From Lachnospiraceae bacterium (GTDB lineage Bacteria > Bacillota > Clostridia > Lachnospirales > Lachnospiraceae), in assembly GCA_009774615.1 (NCBI GenBank), contig VSOC01000061.1, forward strand, positions 1 to 22,036: DNA of 22,036 bases, written 5' to 3'. Shown one piece after another: positions 15,511-21,647 of the stretch (position 1 is the stretch's first letter; each line of letters begins with the position of its first letter). The translations under genes were made by a program, and so were the position numbers. Under the pieces are notes generated by a model. That model saw only the letters and a program-made list of their open reading frames with translations, did no database searches and was not told where the DNA came from.

Positions 15511-16485
15511 ATGGCAAAGGCAGTCAAAACGATTGGTGTATTAACCAGCGGCGGTGATGCTCCGGGTATGAATGCGGCGATTCGTGCAGTTGTACGTACA
15601 GCGATTCATGAGGGACTGAAGGTAAAGGGCATTATGCGCGGCTATGCAGGGCTTCTTCAGGAAGAAATCGTGGATATGGGAAGTACCAGTGTGTCAGATA
15701 TTATCCATCGGGGAGGTACGATACTTTATACTGCCAGATGTATGGAGTTTATGACTCCGGAAGGGCAGGCTCAGGGAGCAGAAATCTGCCGTAAGCACGG
15801 GATCGACGGAATTGTGGTTATCGGCGGCGACGGATCTTTCCGCGGTGCGGGAAAGCTGGCGGCATTAGGGATTAATACCATCGGTGTTCCGGGAACGATT
15901 GATTTAGATGTGGCATGTTCTGATTATACGATTGGATTTGATACTTCTGTAAATACGGCGATGGTTGCTATTGACAAGGTGCGTGATACTTCTACTTCTC
16001 ATGAGCGTTGTTCGATTATCGAGGTAATGGGACGGAAAGCCGGTTATATTGCCCTTTGGTGCGGTTTTGCCAACGGTGCAGAGGATGTCCTTCTGCCGGA
16101 GAGATATGACGGTGATGAGCAGGCGCTGATTAACCGGATTATTGATAACCGGAAGAGGGGGAAGAAGCACAATATTATTATTAATGCTGAAGGTATCGGA
16201 CATTCGGCTTCGATGGCAAGAAGAATTGAGGCAGCTACAGGGATTGAAACCCGGGCGACGATTCTCGGGCACATGCAGAGGGGCGGTACGCCTACCTGTA
16301 AGGACAGAGTTTATGCGTCGATTATGGGTGCGAAGGCGGCATTGCTTCTGGCGGCAGGAAAGAGTAACCGGGTAATTGCTTACCGGCGCGGGGAATATAT
16401 GGATTTGGATATTCAGGAAGCATTGAGTATGAAGAAGGATATTCCTGAGGATCAGTATGAGATTGAGAAGATGCTGGTGAGATAA
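15511..16485 (+). CDS. pfkA: ATP-dependent 6-phosphofructokinase
   Basis: This 324-residue enzyme phosphorylates fructose 6-phosphate, the committing step of glycolysis. Motifs: GVLTSGGDAPGMNAAIR (9-25), GGDGSFRGA (105-113), GVPGTIDLD (125-133, catalytic Asp131) and MGRKAGYIAL. Gly108 in GGDG and Gly128 in PGTID are the residues that mark ATP rather than pyrophosphate as donor. The classical TIDND motif reads TIDLD here. The frame reads upstream to 15442, but ATG 15511 has AGGAGGG (15497-15503) seven bases before it and matches the family start. Codon choice (GGT, CGT, GTA) suggests a highly expressed gene compared with the following dusB region. It has its own predicted promoter and terminator. 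Confidence 0.96.
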   Translation: MAKAVKTIGVLTSGGDAPGMNAAIRAVVRTAIHEGLKVKGIMRGYAGLLQEEIVDMGSTSVSDIIHRGGTILYTARCMEFMTPEGQAQGAEICRKHGIDGIVVIGGDGSFRGAGKLAALGINTIGVPGTIDLDVACSDYTIGFDTSVNTAMVAIDKVRDTSTSHERCSIIEVMGRKAGYIALWCGFANGAEDVLLPERYDGDEQALINRIIDNRKRGKKHNIIINAEGIGHSASMARRIEAATGIETRATILGHMQRGGTPTCKDRVYASIMGAKAALLLAAGKSNRVIAYRRGEYMDLDIQEALSMKKDIPEDQYEIEKMLVR

Positions 16486-16532
16486 TGCAGATAGATGTAA
16501 TGGTATAGATGCAGACTTAAAGTGAAAGTTAG

Positions 16533-16562
16533 AAAAGGCGTCGTGATGGTGCGGCGCTTTTT
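16533..16562 (+). terminator. Probable terminator after pfkA
   Basis: The left arm AAAAG(G)CGTCG (16533-16543) pairs with CGGCGCTTTT (16552-16561), with one bulged G and one G-T pair, around an 8-base loop. It ends in a run of five T. It lies 48 bases after the pfkA stop. Confidence 0.6.
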
Positions 16563-16808
16563 CGTGTGGATGGAGGAAGGGGTTTGAGGCGGAAGATATG
16601 CTTTTCCGCTACAGCAAAGCCGTGTTCCGTCGTCACCACGCTCTCGCTCCGCATAAAACGTAGCGGACGCTAAACTCGTGAGGGACCTCGTTAAGCGCCG
16701 ACGTTTGATAGGGGATTCCTCACGGAACATGGCTTTGCTTTCGCTGGTTGATGAGCGGGCGGGAGGGTGGTTTGATGGGGTTAGATTTTGACAGAAGGAG
16801 GAACGGAT
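16563..16808. other. Gene-free stretch upstream of the DUF6145-like gene
   Basis: This stretch holds the inverted-repeat element at 16613-16739, described separately. The rest is G-rich on the plus strand and shows no clear promoter. The ribosome binding site of the next gene is AGGAGG at 16796-16801. Confidence 0.5.
16613..16739. repeat. Structured inverted-repeat element, about 127 bp
   Basis: The outer arms AGCAAAGCCGTGTTCCGT (16613-16630) and ACGGAACATGGCTTTGCT (16722-16739) are complementary over 18 positions with a single G-T exception. Inside lie a second imperfect pair (AAACGTAGCGGACGCTAA at 16656-16673 with TTAAGCGCCGACGTTT at 16691-16706), a short alternative stem TCCGC/GCGGA (16648-16652 and 16663-16667), and GTGAGG/CCTCAC (16678-16683 and 16717-16722). 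No open frame of its own explains it. It could be a non-autonomous repeat (MITE- or REP-like), or a structured RNA, or both. No target-site duplication is obvious. Confidence 0.6.
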
Positions 16809-17183
16809 ATGGAGAGAGAAACGGTTGTGCTCTGCGGGGCGAATTCGTATGAGCAGAAGTATTATTTTAATAGAGATTTTGCAAAGCTGCCGGAGGGTAT
16901 TCAGCAGGAATTGCAGGTGATGTGTGTTTTGTTTACGGAAGATGTGGGCGGGGTGCTTACGCTGGAGTTTTCGCCGGAGGGGGTTTTGGAGTTTAAGGTG
17001 CAGGTGGATGAGCAGGATTATCTGTTTGATGAGATTGGGAGCGAACTTAAGATCCGGGAGTATCAGAGGGAGAAGAGGGAACTTTTGGAGGCACTGGAGA
17101 TGTTTTATCGGGTGTTTTTTATGGGGATAGATGTGGGGGAAGTGGAGAGAATGAATTTGGATAAGATGGGGATGGACGAATGA
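16809..17183 (+). CDS. DUF6145-like small conserved protein
   Basis: The protein has 124 residues, starting MERETVVLCGANSYEQKYYF. The frame reads from 16788, but AGGAGG (16796-16801) sits seven bases before ATG 16809, which is therefore the start. The mix of VLCGANSYEQKYYFN, VMCVLFTEDVGGVLTLEF and a C-terminal helix (EKRELLEALEMFYRVFFMG-like, about 88-106) resembles a small uncharacterised protein family common in Lachnospiraceae (DUF6145, from memory). No signal peptide or transmembrane helix is seen, and no catalytic motif is apparent. The stop codon overlaps the dusB start as ATGA (17180-17183), so the two are translationally coupled. This may hint at a role in tRNA modification or expression control. 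Like dusB, it is unusually rich in G at third codon positions. Confidence 0.8.
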   Translation: MERETVVLCGANSYEQKYYFNRDFAKLPEGIQQELQVMCVLFTEDVGGVLTLEFSPEGVLEFKVQVDEQDYLFDEIGSELKIREYQREKRELLEALEMFYRVFFMGIDVGEVERMNLDKMGMDE

Positions 17184-18145
17184 AACTGGAGATTGGCGGG
17201 GTGGTTTTGGAGAATGGGCTGGTGCTGGCACCGATGGCGGGGGTTACGGATTTGTCGTACCGGAAGCTTTGTAAGGAGCAGGGGTGCGGGCTGGTGGTGA
17301 CGGAGATGGTGAGCGCGAAGGCGATTCTTTATAAGAACAGGAATACACAGGAGCTTTTGCGCATAAGGGATGAGGAGAGGCCGGCGGCGGTGCAGCTTTT
17401 TGGGTCGGATGCCGGGATTATGGGGGAGATTGCTCAGGTGGTTTCGGAGGGGAATTGTGATTTGATTGATGTAAATATGGGGTGTCCGGTGCCGAAGATT
17501 GTGAATAACGGGGAAGGGTCGGCGCTTCTTAAAGAGCCGAAGAAGGTGGAAGCGATCCTGACGGCGATGGTGAAGAGGAGTAAGAAGCCGGTGACGGTGA
17601 AGATTCGCAAGGGGTTTAATGATGCGTCGGTGAATGCGGTGGAGATTGCTAAGATTGCCGAGGGCTGCGGGGTGGCGGCGGTGGCGGTGCACGGGCGGAC
17701 GCGGGAGCAGTTTTATTCGGGGAAGGCAGACTGGGAGATTATCCGGCAGGTGAAAGAGGCGGTGAAGATTCCGGTGATTGGGAACGGGGATGTGACCGGG
17801 GCGAAGGAAGCGAAGGCGATGCTTGATTTGACCGGGTGTGACGGGGTGATGATTGGGCGGGGGGCGAAGGGAAATCCCTGGATTTTTTCGCAGATTCTTC
17901 ATTATCTGGAAACGGGGGAAGTCTTGCCGGGGCCTTCGGTTTTGGAGATTAAGGAGATGATTTTACGGCATGGGCGGCTGCTTTCGGAGGATAAGGGGGA
18001 GTTTACGGCGATGCGGGAGATGCGCAAGCACATGGCCTGGTATACGGCGGGACTTCCCCATTCGGCGGCACTCAGGAATGAGATTAATTTGGTGGAAACG
18101 TTGGAGGAGATGGCGGGGCTTATGGAACGTTATTTTGTCGGTTGA
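17180..18145 (+). CDS. dusB: tRNA-dihydrouridine synthase
   Basis: Dus enzymes use FMN and NADPH to reduce uridine to dihydrouridine in tRNA loops. The 321-residue protein has the flavin-barrel start LAPMAGVTDLSYRKL (16-30), the catalytic Cys102 in VNMGCPVPKIVNNGEGSALL, the Lys/Arg motif KIRKGFN, VHGRTREQFYSGKADW, the FMN-phosphate motifs IGNGDV and MIGRGAKGNPW, and a helical C-terminal RNA-binding part. It overlaps the upstream small gene by four bases. Its TGA stop (18143-18145) lies inside the -35 box of the greA promoter. GGG, GTG and GAG codons are markedly favoured compared with pfkA. DusB is the usual name for the single Firmicutes paralogue; the modified position is not certain from sequence. 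Confidence 0.95.
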   Translation: MKLEIGGVVLENGLVLAPMAGVTDLSYRKLCKEQGCGLVVTEMVSAKAILYKNRNTQELLRIRDEERPAAVQLFGSDAGIMGEIAQVVSEGNCDLIDVNMGCPVPKIVNNGEGSALLKEPKKVEAILTAMVKRSKKPVTVKIRKGFNDASVNAVEIAKIAEGCGVAAVAVHGRTREQFYSGKADWEIIRQVKEAVKIPVIGNGDVTGAKEAKAMLDLTGCDGVMIGRGAKGNPWIFSQILHYLETGEVLPGPSVLEIKEMILRHGRLLSEDKGEFTAMREMRKHMAWYTAGLPHSAALRNEINLVETLEEMAGLMERYFVG

Positions 18146-18171
18146 CAATCGTGGGTGTTATAGGCTATAAT
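18142..18171 (+). promoter_or_regulatory. Strong promoter for greA
   Basis: TTGACA (18142-18147), an 18-base spacer and TATAAT (18166-18171) are both consensus hexamers. The -35 box contains the dusB stop codon. Transcription would start near 18178, giving a leader of about 115 bases that includes a GTGAACAGT word at 18202-18210. Confidence 0.85.
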
Positions 18172-18293
18172 ACGGTGAAATAACAGGGATGCTGTGTATG
18201 CGTGAACAGTGATATAACAGGCAGGAGGGCTGTGCGCAGAGCGTTGGAAAGACAGCAGCCGAACGAGTATTGAAGGTAAGGAAGGTGCAGAAT

Positions 18294-18779
18294 ATGGCAG
18301 AGAAGAAAAACATTTTGACGTATGCTGGATTAAAGCAGTATGAGGATGAACTTCATAATCTGAAGGTGTTTAAGAGGAAAGAGGTTGCGCAGAAGATTAA
18401 GGAAGCCAGGGAACAGGGCGATTTGTCGGAGAATGCAGAGTATGATGCGGCGAAGGATGAACAGAGGGATATTGAACTTCGGATCGAGGAACTGGAGAAG
18501 CTGTTAAAGAATGCGGAAGTAGTTGTCGAGGACGAAGTTGATTTAGATAAAATCAGCATTGGCTGCCGAGTTAAGGTCTATGATCTGGAGTTTGCGGAGG
18601 AGATGGAGTTTAAGATTGTCGGGTCTACGGAGGCGAACAGCCTTCAGGGACGGATTTCCAATGAATCTCCGGTAGGTCATGCGCTTTTGGGACGGCGCGT
18701 GGGTGATGTTGTGGATGTGGAAACGCAGATGGGAATGATTCAGTATAAGGTGCTGGATATTCAGCGGGTGAGTGATTAA
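18294..18779 (+). CDS. greA: Transcription elongation factor GreA
   Basis: GreA enters the secondary channel of RNA polymerase and rescues backtracked complexes by stimulating RNA cleavage. The 161-residue protein has the N-terminal coiled coil (about 10-75) with the tip motif GDLSENAEYDAAKDEQ, including the acidic Asp43 and Glu46. The C-terminal FKBP-like domain (about 85-161) includes ISNESPVGHALLGRRVGD. The frame can be read from TTG 18270, but ATG 18294 is preceded by GGAAGG (18280-18285) and matches family starts. It has its own consensus promoter. The class I LysRS gene follows after 115 bases with no clear terminator between, so read-through is likely. Confidence 0.96.
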   Translation: MAEKKNILTYAGLKQYEDELHNLKVFKRKEVAQKIKEAREQGDLSENAEYDAAKDEQRDIELRIEELEKLLKNAEVVVEDEVDLDKISIGCRVKVYDLEFAEEMEFKIVGSTEANSLQGRISNESPVGHALLGRRVGDVVDVETQMGMIQYKVLDIQRVSD

Positions 18780-18894
18780 TCCTGTGCGCTTTGCCTACGG
18801 GTATGTGCCGGTTTTTGCGTAAAATGGCGGATGGAAAGCATTGGATGAACGCAGGTGAACAGCAGGAAGATAGAGGAAGGAGAAGTGTAGAAGG

Positions 18895-20919
18895 ATGCAT
18901 TGGTCAGATAAGATTGCGGATACGATTATCCGCAGGAATCCAGATAAGGAAGAGTATGTGTGCGCTGCGGGCATCAGTCCGTCGGGGTCGATTCATATCG
19001 GAAATTTCCGGGATATTGCCACGAGCTTGTTTGTGGTGAAGGCACTGGAGCGGAAGGGGAAGAAGGCAAGGCTTTTGTTCTCCTGGGATGAGTATGACCG
19101 TATCCGCAAGATTCCGGTGAATGTGGCGAAGGTGAATGACGATATGGAGAAGTATATCGGGGCTTCTTATATTGACGCGCCGAATCCCTTTGGCACAGAA
19201 GAAAAGACGTATGCGGAGTATTTTGAGAAGGAATTTGAAGCTTCCATTGAACGGTTTGGGATTAAGATGGATTACCGCTATCAGGGGCAGATGAATAAGA
19301 GCGGGAAGTATAAGGATTATGTGATTGAAGCCCTGCAAAAGAGGGGGGAGATCTTTGCTATTTTAGACAGCTTCCGCACCCAGGACGCGCAGGAAGGGGA
19401 GCGGGAGGCGTATTATCCGGTGAGTATTTACTGTCCGGAGTGTCATCGGGATACGACAAAGATTACTTCGCTTTCCGAGGACTGCACGAGGGCCGAGTAT
19501 GTCTGTACGTGCGGGCATCACGGAACCCATGATTTTACAAAGGACTTTAACTGCAAGCTGTCCTGGAAGGTTGACTGGCCCATGCGCTGGAAGTATGAGC
19601 AGGTTGACTTTGAGCCGGGCGGGAAGGATCATGCAAGCCCGGGGGGAAGTTATGAAACGAGCAAGGTGATTGCAAAGAAGATCTTTAACTATGAGGCGCC
19701 GGTGTTCCAGGGCTATGAGTTTATCGGGATTAAGGGATCGACAGGGAAGATGTCGGGCTCTACGGGGCTGAATCTTACGCCGGCGACTCTGTTAAATATT
19801 TATCAGCCGGAAGTGATTTTGTGGCTGTATGCAAAGTCCGATCCGACGAAGGCGTTTGATTTTTGCTTTGACGACGGGATTTTGCGGCAGTATTTTGAGT
19901 TTGACAAGCAGTATAAGAGCTTTCTTGAGGGGACGGCGGATGATCATGTGCGGGATATTATGAACAGCTGCCTGATGTTTGATAAGAAGATTGAGATGGT
20001 GCCGATGTCGCATCTGGTGCAGCTTGGGTCAATTGTTGATTTTAATGTTCCGATGCTGGAAACGGTATTTGAAAAGATTGGCACACCCTATAAGTATGAG
20101 GAATTTAAGGAGAGATTGGGTCTTGCAAAGTACTGGCTGGAGAACTGTTCGCCGGAGAATGTAAATAAGCTGTGTCCGGTAAGGAACTGGGCGGTGTACA
20201 ATGAACTGGACGAGCAGGAGAAGGCGGCAGTGGCTGCGCTCTTTGCCTATCTTTCGGGAAATGACTATACGCTGGATGAACTGAATACAAAGCTTTATGA
20301 TATTCCCAAGGAAATCTACGGGAAGGATGCGGAGAATATCAAGGCATTGCAGGGGAAATTTTTTAAGAATGTTTACCGGCTGCTTTTGAATAAGGAGAAG
20401 GGGCCGAGATTGTATCTCTTCCTGTATGCGATAGAAAAAGAACAGTTTTTGTCCCTGCTGGATTTTTCCGCGCCGATGACCGAAGAGGAAGAGAAGGCGA
20501 TGCATCCTGAAAAAGAGGAGAAAGCAGAAGAAGGAGCCGCGGCGGAAAATGCTGTGGTTTACGGCGAGCCGGATGAGGTTTTACCGGTGGAAGAGGAAAT
20601 TGTGCTGGATGCGTTTAAGAAGATTGATCTGCGGGTGTGCAAGGTGTTAAAGTGCACGGAGATCAGGAAGTCGCACAGCTGCTATAAACTTACCCTGTTT
20701 GACGGGCTGAAGGAGAGAGTGATTGTTTCCAGTATTAAGAAGTATTATCAGCCGGAAGAACTGGTGGGGAAGAAGATTATCGTGGTGGCAAATCTCCAGC
20801 CGGCGAGATTCAGCGGCGTGACCAGCGACGGAATGCTTCTTGCGGCAACGAACAATGCCTGTGGGTGCCAGGTTGTGTTTGTGGATGATATTGTGCCGGA
20901 AGGGACGAGGATTTGCTAG
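18895..20919 (+). CDS. lysK: Class I lysyl-tRNA synthetase with C-terminal MetRS-like tRNA-binding domain
   Basis: This enzyme charges tRNA-Lys. The 674-residue protein is a class I synthetase: the HIGH motif is GSIHIGNF (31-38) and the KMSKS motif is KMSGS (285-289). A Cys4 cluster (CPECH...CTCGHH, about 180-205) probably binds zinc. The LysRS core ends near 520. An acidic linker (about 530-565) then joins a C-terminal OB-fold domain from about 572 (KIDLRVCKVLKCTEI...) to the end (GCQVVFVDDIVPEGTRIC). That fold is the EMAP-II/Arc1p-like module found at the end of many MetRS proteins. Class I LysRS is usually around 500-530 residues, so the tail is an addition. Translation starts at ATG 18895 with purine-rich sequence upstream. 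No T-box is seen in the 115-base gap. A terminator follows. Confidence 0.95.
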   Translation: MHWSDKIADTIIRRNPDKEEYVCAAGISPSGSIHIGNFRDIATSLFVVKALERKGKKARLLFSWDEYDRIRKIPVNVAKVNDDMEKYIGASYIDAPNPFGTEEKTYAEYFEKEFEASIERFGIKMDYRYQGQMNKSGKYKDYVIEALQKRGEIFAILDSFRTQDAQEGEREAYYPVSIYCPECHRDTTKITSLSEDCTRAEYVCTCGHHGTHDFTKDFNCKLSWKVDWPMRWKYEQVDFEPGGKDHASPGGSYETSKVIAKKIFNYEAPVFQGYEFIGIKGSTGKMSGSTGLNLTPATLLNIYQPEVILWLYAKSDPTKAFDFCFDDGILRQYFEFDKQYKSFLEGTADDHVRDIMNSCLMFDKKIEMVPMSHLVQLGSIVDFNVPMLETVFEKIGTPYKYEEFKERLGLAKYWLENCSPENVNKLCPVRNWAVYNELDEQEKAAVAALFAYLSGNDYTLDELNTKLYDIPKEIYGKDAENIKALQGKFFKNVYRLLLNKEKGPRLYLFLYAIEKEQFLSLLDFSAPMTEEEEKAMHPEKEEKAEEGAAAENAVVYGEPDEVLPVEEEIVLDAFKKIDLRVCKVLKCTEIRKSHSCYKLTLFDGLKERVIVSSIKKYYQPEELVGKKIIVVANLQPARFSGVTSDGMLLAATNNACGCQVVFVDDIVPEGTRIC

Positions 20920-20967
20920 AAGTCAGGGATTAGGCAATGAAGCATTGACCATAGAACAAGTAAAATG

Positions 20968-21006
20968 CCGGAAATCTGCATCATTATGTGTGGATTTCCG
21001 GTTTTA
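20968..21006 (+). terminator. Intrinsic terminator after the LysRS gene
   Basis: CCGGAAATC (20968-20976) and GATTTCCGG (20993-21001) form a perfect 9-bp stem around a 16-base loop, followed by TTTTA and further T-rich sequence. It lies about 50 bases after the stop codon. Confidence 0.85.
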
Positions 21007-21047
21007 TGTTTTAATGATTTGAAAAATAGATTTTTGCCTGTTTTTGT

Positions 21048-21061
21048 GTGTGAACAGTAAC
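21048..21061 (+). repeat. GTGTGAACAGTAAC motif, copy 2
   Basis: This is identical over 14 bases to 2068-2081. Here it lies upstream of the first predicted promoter (-35 at 21092) instead of downstream of a start site, which argues against a fixed promoter-relative role. Confidence 0.45.
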
Positions 21062-21091
21062 AAATTTTTTGTGAAATCTTTTAAGAGCAGG

Positions 21092-21119
21092 TTGTTAATT
21101 GATATGAATTTGTTATAAT
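21092..21119 (+). promoter_or_regulatory. Upstream promoter P1 of the Panacea operon
   Basis: TTGTTA (21092-21097), a 16-base spacer and a perfect TATAAT (21114-21119). Transcription would start near 21126, upstream of the palindrome at 21143-21160, so a protein bound there could also block elongation from this promoter. Confidence 0.5.
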
Positions 21120-21139
21120 AGAAAAAAGATGAAATAATG

Positions 21140-21168
21140 TTGACAGAACATATGTTCTGTAATATACT
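21140..21168 (+). promoter_or_regulatory. Promoter P2 of the Panacea operon, with operator in the spacer
   Basis: TTGACA (21140-21145), a 17-base spacer and TATACT (21163-21168) make a near-consensus promoter. Transcription would start near 21175, about 50 bases before the ATG at 21225. The perfect palindrome at 21143-21160 overlaps the -35 box and fills the spacer. Confidence 0.8.
21143..21160. promoter_or_regulatory. Perfect 18-bp palindrome, probable LexA (SOS) operator
   Basis: ACAGAACATATGTTCTGT equals its own reverse complement over all 18 bases. The core GAAC-ATAT-GTTC has the spacing of the Gram-positive LexA/DinR box (CGAAC-N4-GTTCG in Bacillus). Its place between the -35 and -10 hexamers is where a repressor would exclude RNA polymerase. 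Assignment to LexA is by resemblance; another dimeric repressor is possible. Confidence 0.65.
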
Positions 21169-21224
21169 ATGAATAGATAGCAAGTGATTAAGAAACAAGT
21201 TTGTAAATTGAGAGGAGGAGAAGG

Positions 21225-21644
21225 ATGTATTTGGCATTAGAGATAGCAAAGTATATTATTGATAAATGTACAAAAGATAACTGTCCAATATCTAATTTGC
21301 AATTACAAAAAATTCTTTATTATATTCAAAGAGAATTTTTACAGCAAGGAGAAATTGCTTTTCCAGAAGAAATAGAAGCCTGGCAGTTTGGCCCTGTTGT
21401 TCCAGAGGTATATAGGCAGTATTGTGGATTTGGTGCACTGCCGATTAGAATGCGATATATGGTTAGGATAGAATTAGATGATATAAGAATGATTAATCCT
21501 ATTATTGAAAAAAAGAGAATATTAAATCCATGGGATATGGTAAGTGATACACATAGTTCTGGAAAGGCATGGGATTTAATTTATAGAGATGGGGCGGGAG
21601 ATCATCAGGTTATCCCGCAAGAATTAATTAAAAGTAAGGGATAA
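21225..21644 (+). CDS. Panacea domain (DUF4065/SocA-like) protein, likely antitoxin
   Basis: The protein has 139 residues. The pattern at 23-60 (PISNLQLQKILYYIQREFLQ, then EEIEAWQFGPVVPEVYRQY) is the hallmark of the DUF4065/Panacea domain. This domain occurs in SocA of Caulobacter, in phage GepA proteins and as the antitoxin partner of many unrelated toxins. It probably acts in the cytoplasm by neutralising the product of the adjacent gene. AGGAGG (21213-21218) lies six bases before the ATG. The next gene begins three bases after the stop, so the pair is cotranscribed and probably coupled. It is read from promoters P1 and P2, the latter carrying the LexA-like operator. The gene is clearly AT-richer than the housekeeping genes upstream, which suggests horizontal acquisition. 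The family call is firm; the antitoxin role is inference. Confidence 0.88.
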   Translation: MYLALEIAKYIIDKCTKDNCPISNLQLQKILYYIQREFLQQGEIAFPEEIEAWQFGPVVPEVYRQYCGFGALPIRMRYMVRIELDDIRMINPIIEKKRILNPWDMVSDTHSSGKAWDLIYRDGAGDHQVIPQELIKSKG

Positions 21645-21647
21645 TTC

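Noticed and set aside
16452..17231. Long minus-strand reading frame of 259 codons
   Set aside because: It lies opposite the pfkA end, the inverted-repeat element and the DUF6145-like gene. The product is a His/Pro/Leu/Arg-rich sequence typical of the antisense of G-rich coding DNA, with no family resemblance or ribosome binding site.
17105..17902. Minus-strand reading frame of 265 codons opposite dusB
   Set aside because: The composition (Arg, His, Pro, Leu repeats) mirrors dusB codon bias; dusB itself has every expected motif on the plus strand.
18780..18894. T-box or other riboswitch upstream of the LysRS gene
   Set aside because: The gap is only 115 bases, has no T-box sequence or antiterminator-like fold, and contains only a weak TAAAAT (18820-18825) without a matching -35.
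20840..21022. 60-codon plus-strand frame across the LysRS end and its terminator
   Set aside because: It overlaps the conserved LysRS tail out of frame and runs through the terminator hairpin.
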